Below, in pieces: positions 15,307 to 22,972 of a DNA stretch of 53,566 bases. This stretch comes from UBA9676 sp036005525 (lineage in GTDB: Bacteria > Actinomycetota > Actinomycetes > Streptosporangiales > Streptosporangiaceae). The position numbers and the translations under genes are program-made. The stretch spans positions 1-53,566 of the forward strand of contig DASYQM010000258.1 in NCBI GenBank assembly GCA_036005525.1. Reading direction: 5' to 3'. Below the pieces are notes generated by a model that was not told the DNA's origin, did no database searches, and was given only the letters and a program-made list of their open reading frames with translations. Numbering within the stretch: the first letter of the stretch is position 1; each line of letters starts with the position of its first letter.

Positions 15307-16440
15307 ATGGCCGGAGGCCGGATAGCGCTGGTCACGCTCACGAAGCGCTTCACCGACATCGCGGTGGACCGGATCGACCTGACCGTGGACAGCGGCGAGT
15401 TCTTCTCGCTGCTCGGCCCCTCGGGGTGCGGGAAGACCACCACCCTGCGGCTGATAGCCGGGTTCGAGCAGCCGACCGAAGGCACCATCTTCCTCGACGG
15501 CGTCGAGATGACGAACATCCCGCCGCACCGGCGCAACGTCAACACGGTGTTCCAGAGCTATGCGCTGTTCCCGTTCCTTTCGGTGTTCGACAACGTCGCC
15601 TTCGGATTGCGCAACAGGCACCTCACGAAGGCCGAACTCGGCAGCCGGGTATGCGATGCGCTCGACCTGGTGCAGCTGACCGGGTACGAGAAACGGCGGC
15701 CGGGGATGCTGTCCGGCGGCCAGCAGCAGCGGGTGGCCCTGGCCCGCGCGCTGGTGCTCCACCCCTCGGTGCTGCTCCTGGACGAGCCGCTCGGGGCGCT
15801 CGACGCCAAGCTCCGCCGGGCGCTGCAGGTTGAGCTCAAGGCGCTGCAGGAACGGGTCGGCATCACCTTCCTCTATGTCACCCACGACCAGGAGGAGGCG
15901 CTGACCATGTCCGACCGGCTGGCGGTCATGAACGCCGGCCGGATCGCGCAGATCGGCACCCCGCGCACGATCTACGAGGAGCCCGCCGATACCTATGTAG
16001 CGGACTTCCTGGGGGTGTCGAACCTGATGGGGGTCGAGGTGGTGGAGCGCGGCCCCGGTTCGGAGTGCCGCGTCAGGCTGGGTGAACTGACGCTGGCCGT
16101 GGAACGGGGCGAGGTGGATTCGGTAGGGCCCGCGCACGCGGTGATCCGGCCCGAAAGGGTGCGGATCGAGCCCTATGCCCAGGACGCCCAGGTGGGGCCG
16201 AACCGGGTGCCGGCCATGATCGAGCGGCTGGTGTTCCTCGGCGCCTCCACGCAGGTGATGCTGCGGCTTGCCCCGGGCGAGCTGCTGCAAGTCGTGGTGC
16301 CCAACGACGGCGCTGAGGCCGCGCTCTCCCAGGGCACACCGGTGCAGGCGTTCCTTGCCCCGGACGCGCTGCGGGTGCTTGGCGGCACCACGCGGGACGT
16401 GCCGGTCGACGCGGAGGAGGACGCGCTCCCGGCCCGCTGA
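15307..16440 (+). CDS. potA: Spermidine/putrescine-type ABC transporter ATP-binding protein
   Basis: A 377-residue ATPase: Walker A GPSGCGKTT (37-45), Q-loop NTVFQSYALFP, signature LSGGQQQR (135-142), Walker B VLLLDEP (155-161), H-loop YVTHDQEEA, D-loop GALDAKLR, and a C-terminal TOBE_2 domain (HAVIRPERVRIEPY onward). The HRRNVNTVFQSYALFPFLSVFDNVAFGL stretch is typical of the PotA branch, whose systems import polyamines and other cationic amines. The gene follows tetR by five bases. Its permeases and binding protein lie 3 kb away on the other strand, beyond the methyltransferase/XRE block. Confidence 0.88.
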   Translation: MAGGRIALVTLTKRFTDIAVDRIDLTVDSGEFFSLLGPSGCGKTTTLRLIAGFEQPTEGTIFLDGVEMTNIPPHRRNVNTVFQSYALFPFLSVFDNVAFGLRNRHLTKAELGSRVCDALDLVQLTGYEKRRPGMLSGGQQQRVALARALVLHPSVLLLDEPLGALDAKLRRALQVELKALQERVGITFLYVTHDQEEALTMSDRLAVMNAGRIAQIGTPRTIYEEPADTYVADFLGVSNLMGVEVVERGPGSECRVRLGELTLAVERGEVDSVGPAHAVIRPERVRIEPYAQDAQVGPNRVPAMIERLVFLGASTQVMLRLAPGELLQVVVPNDGAEAALSQGTPVQAFLAPDALRVLGGTTRDVPVDAEEDALPAR

Positions 16441-16504
16441 GCTGGGGCTTCCGGCCCACCCCGGCCCACCCCGGCCCGCTGAGCTAAGGCTTCCGCCCCA
16501 CCCC
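16431..16504. repeat. Imperfect 32-bp direct duplication, period 42 bp
   Basis: GGCCCGCTGAGCTGGGGCTT and the following 12 bases (16431-16462) recur at 16473-16504 with four changes. The first copy holds the potA stop codon and the second covers the stop region of the methyltransferase on the other strand. The 43-bp gap between these convergent genes is therefore a local duplication. Confidence 0.7.
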
Positions 16505-17332
16505 GCCCCACATGGCGGCGGCGCTCTTGGCCTGGATCTCGGAGTCGGGCCGCCATTGCTGGATGCGCACCATTCCCGGCTCGACCAGCTCGAGACCGTG
16601 GAAGAAGCGCGTGACTTCGCCGCGCGTGCGGTAGGTGCCCTTCTGGGCGACGAGGCGGTTGAGGCGTTCTCTCATCGCGGCCATCTTCTCCGGATCGATA
16701 TCCGACGCCACGTGTGACAGCGCCAGATAGCTCCCCGGCGGGACCGCGCTCATCAGCTTCGCCACGACCCCGTGCGGGTCTTCGTCGTCGCCGATCAGGT
16801 GCAGCACCGCGATGAGCATAACCGCCACCGGGGCGGAGAAGTCGAGCGTCCTCGCCGCCTGCTGCACGATCGCGTCGACGTCGCGGAGGTCGGCGTCAAC
16901 GTAGTCGGTGGCGCCCGCCTTGTTGCTGGTCAGCAGGGCGCGGGCGTGCGCGAGGACGATCGGGTCGTTGTCGACGTAGACGATCCGGCTTTCCGGCGCC
17001 ACCTCCTGGGCGACCTCGTGCGTGTTGTTCGCGGTCGGGATGCCCGTGCCGATGTCGAGGAACTGGCGGATCCCCGCCTCGCCAGCGAGATAGCGCACAA
17101 CCCGGGCGAGGTACGCACGGTTCGCCCGCACCGAGGAGACCAGGTCCGGGTAGGCCTCGAGCGCCGCCTCGCCCGCCACGCGGTCGGCCGCGTAGTTGTC
17201 CTTGCCGCCCAGCCAGTAGTCGTACACCCGCGCGATGTGCGCGACATCGGTGTCAAAGGGCGGCATCTCGGCGCGGCCGGACCGGGTCCCGCCGTCGGCG
17301 CCATCTGGCCCTGCTGTGCTACCGGTCGTCAC
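16484..17332 (-). CDS. SAM-dependent methyltransferase, DUF574 family (copy A)
   Basis: A 282-residue protein of the actinobacteria-specific DUF574 (Methyltransf_19) family. Hallmarks: VARVYDYWLGGKDNYAADR-type N-terminal motif (here HIARVYDYWLGGKDNYAADR, about residues 32-51), the SAM-binding loop RQFLDIGTGIPTANNTHEVA, acidic YVDNDPIVLAHARALL, ALSHVASD, and C-terminal LVEPGMVRIQQWRP. The physiological substrate of this family is not known to me; genomes of streptomycete-like organisms carry many, often beside XRE/DUF5753 regulators as here. GTG 17332 has AGGA directly upstream; ATG at codon 23 is an alternative. It is closely related to the next gene, indicating tandem duplication. Confidence 0.8.
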   Translation of the reverse strand: MTTGSTAGPDGADGGTRSGRAEMPPFDTDVAHIARVYDYWLGGKDNYAADRVAGEAALEAYPDLVSSVRANRAYLARVVRYLAGEAGIRQFLDIGTGIPTANNTHEVAQEVAPESRIVYVDNDPIVLAHARALLTSNKAGATDYVDADLRDVDAIVQQAARTLDFSAPVAVMLIAVLHLIGDDEDPHGVVAKLMSAVPPGSYLALSHVASDIDPEKMAAMRERLNRLVAQKGTYRTRGEVTRFFHGLELVEPGMVRIQQWRPDSEIQAKSAAAMWGGVGRKP

Positions 17333-17366
17333 TCCTGCCCTTTCCGGCGATCCGCGGGCAAGCCGC

Positions 17367-18218
17367 TCAGCCCTTGCGCCCCATCCCTCCCCAGAGGGCC
17401 GCTGGGCTCTTGGCCTCCTTCTCGGTGTTCGGCCGCCACTCCTGGACGCGCACCATTCCCGGTTCTACCAGTTCCAGGTCATCGAAGAAGCGTGCCACCT
17501 GTGCCCGGGTGCGGAACGTGACCTTCTCCGCTATGAGCTTGTTCAGGCGCTCGGCCATCTGGGCCATGGCCTCGGTCTCGATGTCCGCGGCCGGGTGCGA
17601 GATGACCAGGTAGCTGCCGGACGGTACCGCCCCGAGAAGGGTGCTCACGATCCCGTACGGGTCCTCGGCATCGTCGATGTGCTGCAGGATGGCCATCAAC
17701 ATGATCGCTGTCGGCTGGGAGAAGTCGAGCGTCAGCGCCGCTTCAGCCAGGATCCGCCCGGCGTCCCGCAGGTCGGCATCGATGTAACTGGTGTGCCCTT
17801 GCTCGCCGCTGACCAGGAGCGCCCGGGCGTGCGCCAGGACCACCGGATCGTTGTCCACGTAGACCACGCTGCAGCCGGGCGCGACCGACTGCGCGACCTC
17901 GTGCGTGTTGTTCGCGGTCGGGATGCCGGTGCCGATGTCGAGAAACTGGCGGATTCCCGCATCTTTAGCCAGATAGCGCACTGTGCGGGCCAGAAAGGCA
18001 CGATTGGCGCGAACCGAGTAAACGATATCTGGATAGGCCTGGATCGCCTGCTCGCCGGCCACCCGGTCGGCGGCGAAATTGTCCTTCCCGCCAAGCCAGT
18101 AATCATAAACGCGGGCAACATGCGCGACGCTGGTGTCGATGGACAGGGGCACCTCGTGACCGAAGGATGCGGTACCGTCACCCTTTTGCTCTGCCGCGGG
18201 GGTGTCTTCGCTGGGCAC
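17367..18218 (-). CDS. SAM-dependent methyltransferase, DUF574 family (copy B)
   Basis: A 283-residue paralogue of copy A, with the same motifs: HVARVYDYWLGGKDNFAADR, RQFLDIGTGIPTANNTHEVA, YVDNDPVVLAHARALL, LVEPGMVRVQEWRP and an ending WGGMGRKG (copy A: WGGVGRKP). GTG 18218 follows GGAGAAAGG at a good distance. The gene is 75 bp downstream of the XRE regulator stop and 34 bp upstream of copy A, so the three minus-strand genes (XRE, B, A) probably form one operon. Differences cluster in the N-terminal 25 residues and in the middle, which may reflect different substrates. Confidence 0.8.
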   Translation of the reverse strand: MPSEDTPAAEQKGDGTASFGHEVPLSIDTSVAHVARVYDYWLGGKDNFAADRVAGEQAIQAYPDIVYSVRANRAFLARTVRYLAKDAGIRQFLDIGTGIPTANNTHEVAQSVAPGCSVVYVDNDPVVLAHARALLVSGEQGHTSYIDADLRDAGRILAEAALTLDFSQPTAIMLMAILQHIDDAEDPYGIVSTLLGAVPSGSYLVISHPAADIETEAMAQMAERLNKLIAEKVTFRTRAQVARFFDDLELVEPGMVRVQEWRPNTEKEAKSPAALWGGMGRKG

Positions 18219-18293
18219 TGATGCGCCTTTCTCCGTGAGCGCCTGGGCGGCGGGGCGCCAGCGGCAGCCGCTGCCGGTCGCCCCGCTGGCGGT

Positions 18294-19199
18294 CTAGATC
18301 TCCTGGATGATCTCTTTGAGGAAGCGCGTGGTGGCGGCGGGAGGGTGAGCCTCTGCGCTGAGGAGGTTCATGACCTCCATGTAGTGGTCCACGTCTCTGC
18401 GGTCATCCAGGTAGAGGGCACTGGTGAGGTGCTCGAGGTAGACGACGTCCGGGAGGTCCGGCGCGGCGAAACGCAGAATGGTGAAGGATCCTCCCGCGGC
18501 CGCGTGGCCCCCGCGGCGGAACGGCACTACCTGGATGGTGACGTGGGGGAGGGCGGCCGCCTCCAGCAGGTGCTTCAGCTGTGCGCGCATCACCTGGCGT
18601 CCCCCGATCGGCCGCCGCAGTGCCGCCTCGTCGATGACGAACCACACCCGGGGCGGATCGGTGCCGTCGAGTACCTCCTGGCGCCGCATGCGGAGGTTGA
18701 CCCGGCGCTCGGTCTCGTCGCTGGAAGCGGAACCGTACCCGAGCGCGGTCACGGCGTGCGCGTAGTCCTCGGTCTGGAACAGGCCATGCACGAACTGGAG
18801 CTCGAAGCTGCGGATGAGCGAAGCGGCCGTCTCCAGCCCCAGATACGGCTCGAACCAGTCCGGGAGGATGTCGCTGTACTTGGCCCACCAGCCGGGGCTA
18901 TTGGCCTGGCGGGCCAGGGCAAGCATGCTGGTGCGCACGGGTTCGTCGATCACACCGTAGAGGGTGAGCAGATCCGCGACGTCCCGCTCTTTGAAGCCGA
19001 CCCGCCCGTGCTCGATGCGGCTGATCTTCGACCGCGAGCCGCGGATCTCGTACGCCGCCTCGTCGGGCGTGATGCCGCTCTCCTCGCGCAGGCGGCGGAG
19101 CTGATTTCCGAGCATGATGCGAAGGACGGTCGGGCCGCCACGTGGCTCGTCCAGGGCTGACTTGCCAGGCAGCTCCTCGCTCGGCTGAACCGCACTCAT
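18294..19199 (-). CDS. XRE-family regulator with DUF5753 domain
   Basis: A 301-residue regulator. The helix-turn-helix lies at residues 29-80 (LGNQLRRLREESGITPDEAAYEIRGSRSKISRIEHGR, then VADLLTLYGV). The remainder is DUF5753, recognised by PGWWAKYSDILPDWFEPYLGLE, SFELQFVHGLFQTEDYA, RRQEVL, VWFVIDEAALRRPIGG and the C-terminal VVYLEHLTSALYLDD. ATG 19199 has GGAG at about 5 nt. DUF5753 regulators in streptomycetes are usually paired with small DUF397 proteins (BldB/WhiJ-like systems); I found no DUF397 gene here, and the partner position is taken by the two methyltransferases. It likely governs this block and possibly itself. Confidence 0.85.
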   Translation of the reverse strand: MSAVQPSEELPGKSALDEPRGGPTVLRIMLGNQLRRLREESGITPDEAAYEIRGSRSKISRIEHGRVGFKERDVADLLTLYGVIDEPVRTSMLALARQANSPGWWAKYSDILPDWFEPYLGLETAASLIRSFELQFVHGLFQTEDYAHAVTALGYGSASSDETERRVNLRMRRQEVLDGTDPPRVWFVIDEAALRRPIGGRQVMRAQLKHLLEAAALPHVTIQVVPFRRGGHAAAGGSFTILRFAAPDLPDVVYLEHLTSALYLDDRRDVDHYMEVMNLLSAEAHPPAATTRFLKEIIQEI

Positions 19200-19639
19200 C
19201 CTGGCTCCGGGGACCGGCTGATTTACACTCAGTGCCCACTCCAGATGGACGGCTAACGTCACGCCACGGCATGAGCGGGGAATCCGGGAGGACCTGGCCC
19301 GCCCCGCGGTCGGGCGCACTCAGCACGATATCACCGTGGGTCCGTCTTGTCGTGACCCGTTTAGGTTCGCTTGGATAACGGCGCCAAACTGGCGTGAATT
19401 AGTCGATCAGTACGCCGAACTCACCGTTGTTCATATCCTGGGGAAACGCGGTCCCGCGGTGGATCGGCCAGGCCCGCGAGTCCCGGAGTCGCCGGCGGAT
19501 ACGCAACGCACGCCTGCAAGGCCAGTCGAACATGCCGGTGCATGTGCATACGGCTGTGCATCGTCCGGTGCATAATGGTAGCGGGTGGGGCGCTCACCGC
19601 TGGCTAGGCCGCGGTGGGTACTGGGGGGCCGGTCCTGGG
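19200..19639. other. 440-bp gene-free region between the XRE and potC genes
   Basis: I see no convincing coding sequence here on either strand; the open frames lack known motifs and RBSs. It must contain the leftward promoter for the XRE operon (near 19200-19260). The right part holds a cluster of four GTGCAT repeats (19538-19573) followed by a CATAAT -10-like box (19571-19576). The region ends at the potC terminator. A small RNA or another regulated promoter reading rightward from about 19580 is possible but not shown. Confidence 0.6.
19538..19573. repeat. Four phased GTGCAT repeats
   Basis: GTGCAT occurs at 19538, 19544, 19556 and 19568, that is at spacings of 6, 12 and 12 bp, in direct orientation. 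Flanks of the first and last copies are the same (CCGGTGCAT). CATAAT immediately overlaps the last copy. The phased arrangement suggests a regulator array over a promoter, possibly for the XRE protein encoded 340 bp to the left. Confidence 0.55.
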
Positions 19640-19668
19640 CGGCCCCGGCACGAGAGCTGCCGGGGCCG
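19640..19668 (-). terminator. Terminator of the potDBC operon
   Basis: GGCCCCGGCA (19641-19650) and TGCCGGGGCC (19658-19667) form a perfect 10-bp stem with a 7-nt loop, extendable by one C-G pair. It lies immediately 3' of the potC stop on the minus strand. It is the clearest intrinsic-type hairpin in the window. Confidence 0.8.
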
Positions 19669-19669
19669 C

Positions 19670-20617
19670 TCAGTCAGACCCGGCGATGGTGGTGAGGGCC
19701 TCGACCTGGCCGCCGCCCCGCTCGCCACGGGTCATCCACCGGTAGCCGATGTAGCCGATGATCACGATGACCAGCGACATGACCAGCATGATCGTGCCGA
19801 GGGCGTTGAGCGCTGGCCGTCCGTTGCCGCCCTTCTGCTGCGAGTAGATGTACACCGACATCGGTGTGTTGCCCGAGTTGGAGTTCAGCAGGTCCACGAG
19901 GACGAAGTCGTCGATCACGCTGGAGAAGACCAGCACCGCGCTGGCGAAGATGGCCGGCGTCAGCAGCGGCATCATTACCCGGCGCATGACCTGCAGGTGA
20001 GTGGCGCCGAGGTCGGCGGCCGCCTCCTCGTACTGCTTCCCGATCGTCACCAGCCTGGCCTGGACGATGATGGCAGGCCAGCTCAGGTTCCAGGTAACGA
20101 GCGCAAGCGTCTCCGCGAGCGTGCCGAGCCCCACCGTCGTGAACAAGGCGGTGAACACGAAGAAACTTGCCACGCCGAAGATGAGCTCGGGGATGACGAA
20201 GGAAAGGATCATCGCGAAATTGGCTGTCGATGAGGTGTAGCTGCGCCATCGGTTGATGCCAAGCGCGAATGCCACGCCCAGCGGCACGGTGATCAGGGTG
20301 ACATAGACGGCCAGGCGCGCGGTCTGCAGCACCGCGGCGTGCAGGTTCGGATCGTGCAGCACCGAGTTCACCGGGTCGGCGAAGTACCAGCGCCAGGAGA
20401 AGCCCTGCCAGACGCTTTGCGACTGGCCGTTGTTGAAGGAGAAAAGGACCGCGATCCCGACCGGCACCAGCGACCAGATGAGGTAGAGCCAGGTGAGCCC
20501 CTCGAGGAACCACGGGTGACGCCACGGGTTGTGCCGTGGCCGAAGCCTGCGGATCCCGGCCCGGCCCGCAGTGTCCGCACGCCCTGCCGGGGCCGGCTTC
20601 GCGGTTGCCGTGGTCAC
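19670..20617 (-). CDS. potC: ABC transporter permease, spermidine/putrescine type (second permease)
   Basis: A 315-residue inner-membrane permease with about six membrane spans (first WLYLIWSLVPVGIAVLFSF near residues 43-61, last IMLVMSLVIVIIGYIGYRW). The EAA loop EEAAADLGATHLQVMRRVMMPLLTPAI, which docks onto the ATPase, and DDFVLVDLLNS near the end are typical of PotC. Its ATG overlaps the potB stop (ATGA, 20617/20614), so it is translationally coupled to potB. Last gene of the potD-potB-potC operon, closed by a strong hairpin. Confidence 0.9.
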   Translation of the reverse strand: MTTATAKPAPAGRADTAGRAGIRRLRPRHNPWRHPWFLEGLTWLYLIWSLVPVGIAVLFSFNNGQSQSVWQGFSWRWYFADPVNSVLHDPNLHAAVLQTARLAVYVTLITVPLGVAFALGINRWRSYTSSTANFAMILSFVIPELIFGVASFFVFTALFTTVGLGTLAETLALVTWNLSWPAIIVQARLVTIGKQYEEAAADLGATHLQVMRRVMMPLLTPAIFASAVLVFSSVIDDFVLVDLLNSNSGNTPMSVYIYSQQKGGNGRPALNALGTIMLVMSLVIVIIGYIGYRWMTRGERGGGQVEALTTIAGSD

Positions 20618-21558
20618 ATCGCCTCCCGCGACGTCCGGTTCGTCCGCACCACGTAGTAGATCATCGGGATCATCAGGGCGAGCAGGAAGAACAGCGAGAA
20701 GACGGCGCCCTCGCCCTGCAGCCCCGGCGTACTGAGCTGGTTGTTGATGACGTTGCCCAGCATGGTGGTGCCCGTGGTGCCGGACAGCAGCTGGTTGGTG
20801 TAGTAGTCGCCCAGCATGGGCAGCACGGTGATCAGCATGCCGGTCAGGATCGCCTGCCTGGACATCGGCAGCGTCACCCGGAGGAAGGTGCGCACCCGGC
20901 CGAGCCCGAGGTCGCGGCCGGCCTCGATGAGCGCGGGGTCGATCCGGTCCAGCCCGGCGTAGAGCACCAGGATCAGGTACGGGATGTAGCCGTAGACGAG
21001 CCCCAGTATCACCGTCATCGGCAGCCCGCTGAGCCAGTTGACTGGGCCCAGGCTCACCACGCCGAGGGCCTTGTTCACGTACCCGTCATTCTGCAGCAGG
21101 CCGACCCAGGCCAGCATGCGCATCATGTAGCTGATCCAGAACGGCGCGATGAGCAGGACCAGGAACAGCCCTTTGCGGCGGCCGGCGAACCTGGCCACGA
21201 AGTACGCGGTGGGGTAGGCGATCAGCAGCGCCAGCAGCGATGCTATGGCGACGTAGACCAGGGTCCTGACGACGATCGGCCCGACGAACGCGCCGGTGCC
21301 GGCGAGATCCCGCCAGGCGGCACTGAGGTTCGCCGAACTCCAGTTCAGCGGGTTCCAGACCGCGACCGGGTACCCGAACACCGGGTTCACATATCCGGCC
21401 GCGATCGCGACCATCGTGTAGAAGGGCACGACGAAAAGCACCAGCAGCCAGATGATGCCGGGCGCGGCCAGGGCGACCCAGAACAGCCGGTGCGGCTCCT
21501 TGGGCCGTCCCCACCTGGCCAGCCCCGGCCCGGGAAGCCGCGTCTGCTGTGCCGCCAC
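20614..21558 (-). CDS. potB: ABC transporter permease, spermidine/putrescine type (first permease)
   Basis: A 314-residue permease with about six membrane spans (first LFWVALAAPGIIWLLVLFVVPFYTMV near residues 25-50). PFWISYMMRMLAWVGLLQNDG and the EAA loop IEAGRDLGLGRVRTFLRVTLPMSRQAI are hallmarks of PotB. It has an enlarged first periplasmic loop (GYVNPVFGYPVAVWNPLNW onward), as in PotB. GTG 21558 lies 10 bp after the potD stop with AGGCGG upstream. It pairs with PotC to form the channel energised by PotA. Confidence 0.9.
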   Translation of the reverse strand: MAAQQTRLPGPGLARWGRPKEPHRLFWVALAAPGIIWLLVLFVVPFYTMVAIAAGYVNPVFGYPVAVWNPLNWSSANLSAAWRDLAGTGAFVGPIVVRTLVYVAIASLLALLIAYPTAYFVARFAGRRKGLFLVLLIAPFWISYMMRMLAWVGLLQNDGYVNKALGVVSLGPVNWLSGLPMTVILGLVYGYIPYLILVLYAGLDRIDPALIEAGRDLGLGRVRTFLRVTLPMSRQAILTGMLITVLPMLGDYYTNQLLSGTTGTTMLGNVINNQLSTPGLQGEGAVFSLFFLLALMIPMIYYVVRTNRTSREAM

Positions 21559-21568
21559 GCCTAGCCGC

Positions 21569-22840
21569 CTACGCGCTCTTTACCCGCTGCCAAGCCTGCT
21601 CCCACAGGACGTTCGCCGTCACCGGGATCTGCAGCTCCATGATCCCCCGCCGGAAGTCGGAGGGGAGGACCGTGGTCGACATGAGGGATTTCGGCAAGAG
21701 TTGCTCCTGCACGAGGCGCTGCGGCGTGATCCCGTTGAGCGGCTGCATGTAGCCGGTGTACTCGTAGTTCGTCAGGCCGTTGTGCAGGTCGAGCATGTAG
21801 TTCATGAACAGGTGGGCGAGCACCGGGTTCTGCGCGCCCTTGAGCACCGCGATCAGGTCGTTCCCGACCGGTCCCCGCCCGTTGGTGGGGAACCAGTACC
21901 CGACCACGTCCACCGGCACGCCCTTGGGCATGTAGTAGGCCGCCGGCGCCATATCGCCGGACCAGGATTGGTGGATCCAGATCTGGCCGGCCGGGACGTT
22001 GGTGTAGTCGTTGTTGTCGATGTGCACGTTGGTGAGGTTAGCCAGGTCCTCCAGGGCCTTGCCGGCCGCGGCGATCTGGCTGGGATTGGTGGTGTTCAGG
22101 TTGTAGATGCCGTTCTTCATCAACCCGAGGCTGATGCCCTCCCGGTAGTCGTCGAGGATCGCCACCTTGCCCTTGTACTTGCCCTGCCAGAGCATGGACC
22201 ACGGGTTGGCCATCGTGTAGGGGTTCTCCGGCACGTGGTCCTTCCGCCAGGAGATGCCGGTCGTATAAATCGTGTACGGCGCCGTGTAGTGCCACTTGCC
22301 GTCGTAGAAGGGGTTGGTGAAGTCGGACCACGCCTGGGAGATATTCGGAACGTAGCTGTGGTTGATGGGCTGGATCATCTTGCCCATCACCAGCTGGGCC
22401 ATCCGGTCGATGGTCGGGAAGAAGACGTCGAAGTTCACCTGCCCGGACCGCAGCTTCGCCATGGCCTCGTCCATGGTGTTGAACGTGGTCACCTCGACCT
22501 TGCAGTTGTACTTCTTGCCGAAGTCCTTCAGGCACTTCTGGTTGATGTAGGCGACCCAGTTGTAGAGCTTCAGCGTGGCGCCCTGCTCCGGCTGCAGGCC
22601 GCTCTTGATGGCCTTGTTGTCCGGGAAGATCGGCCAGGTCACCGGGTGGTTGGGCCGGGGCAGCGGGATCGCGTTCGCGCCGGAGGCGCCGGTCGTGGGC
22701 CCGCTGGAGTTGCAGGCGGCCAGCAGTGGGCCGAGCCCGCTCGCGAGCAGCCCGGCGCCGGCGCTCTGCCGCAGGAAGCTCCGCCGGGACAGCCCTGGAC
22801 GGCGTGTGCCGTCCTCCGACCAGCCTTCTCTTGGGTGCAT
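21569..22840 (-). CDS. potD: Spermidine/putrescine-type ABC transporter substrate-binding lipoprotein (Tat-exported)
   Basis: A 423-residue extracellular solute-binding protein. The N-terminus has a twin-arginine motif SRRSFLRQS (about 18-26), a hydrophobic segment and the lipobox LLAAC with Cys43, so it is predicted to be Tat-exported and lipid-anchored. Mature part: LKLYNWVAYINQKCLKDFGKKY, VEVTTFNTMDEAMAKLRSG and DVFFPTIDRMAQLVMGKMIQP match the PotD/PotF start (LNVYNW, STFDSNEEMYAKL-type). Later GYWFPTNGRGPVGNDLIAVLKGAQNP and a C-terminal TANVLWEQAWQRVKSA fit too. Ligand prediction within cationic amines is uncertain. The operator at 22899-22914 lies 60 bp upstream of the start. Confidence 0.88.
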   Translation of the reverse strand: MHPREGWSEDGTRRPGLSRRSFLRQSAGAGLLASGLGPLLAACNSSGPTTGASGANAIPLPRPNHPVTWPIFPDNKAIKSGLQPEQGATLKLYNWVAYINQKCLKDFGKKYNCKVEVTTFNTMDEAMAKLRSGQVNFDVFFPTIDRMAQLVMGKMIQPINHSYVPNISQAWSDFTNPFYDGKWHYTAPYTIYTTGISWRKDHVPENPYTMANPWSMLWQGKYKGKVAILDDYREGISLGLMKNGIYNLNTTNPSQIAAAGKALEDLANLTNVHIDNNDYTNVPAGQIWIHQSWSGDMAPAAYYMPKGVPVDVVGYWFPTNGRGPVGNDLIAVLKGAQNPVLAHLFMNYMLDLHNGLTNYEYTGYMQPLNGITPQRLVQEQLLPKSLMSTTVLPSDFRRGIMELQIPVTANVLWEQAWQRVKSA

Positions 22841-22898
22841 CGTCAGGTCACCTCTTCTCGGGCGGTTGCTCAGGTGCTCACCCGGTCGGCCACCGCCT

Positions 22899-22914
22899 GA
22901 CTGAACGGTCCGTC
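22899..22914. promoter_or_regulatory. TetR-type operator, site 4
   Basis: GACTGAACGGTCCGTC matches the locus consensus at 14 of 16 positions. On the leftward strand the extended site reads TTGACGGACCGTTCAGTCA (22916-22898), whose TTGACG can serve as the -35 box for potD. It lies 58 bp downstream of the aminotransferase stop and 59 bp upstream of the potD start. Confidence 0.7.
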
Positions 22915-22972
22915 AATATGTCGTACCCCTCTACAGGTACCGGCCGCAAGGCTTTCTGTGTAACACTTCCGC

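Noticed and set aside
19336..19575. 79-codon open frame in the gap left of potC
   Set aside because: No RBS, no motif, and it ends within the GTGCAT array. Treated as non-coding.
19668..19680. CTCAGTCAGA next to the potC stop as a further TetR operator
   Set aside because: Only one half-site (TCAGTC) is present with no inverted partner, and the position is at the 3' end of the operon.
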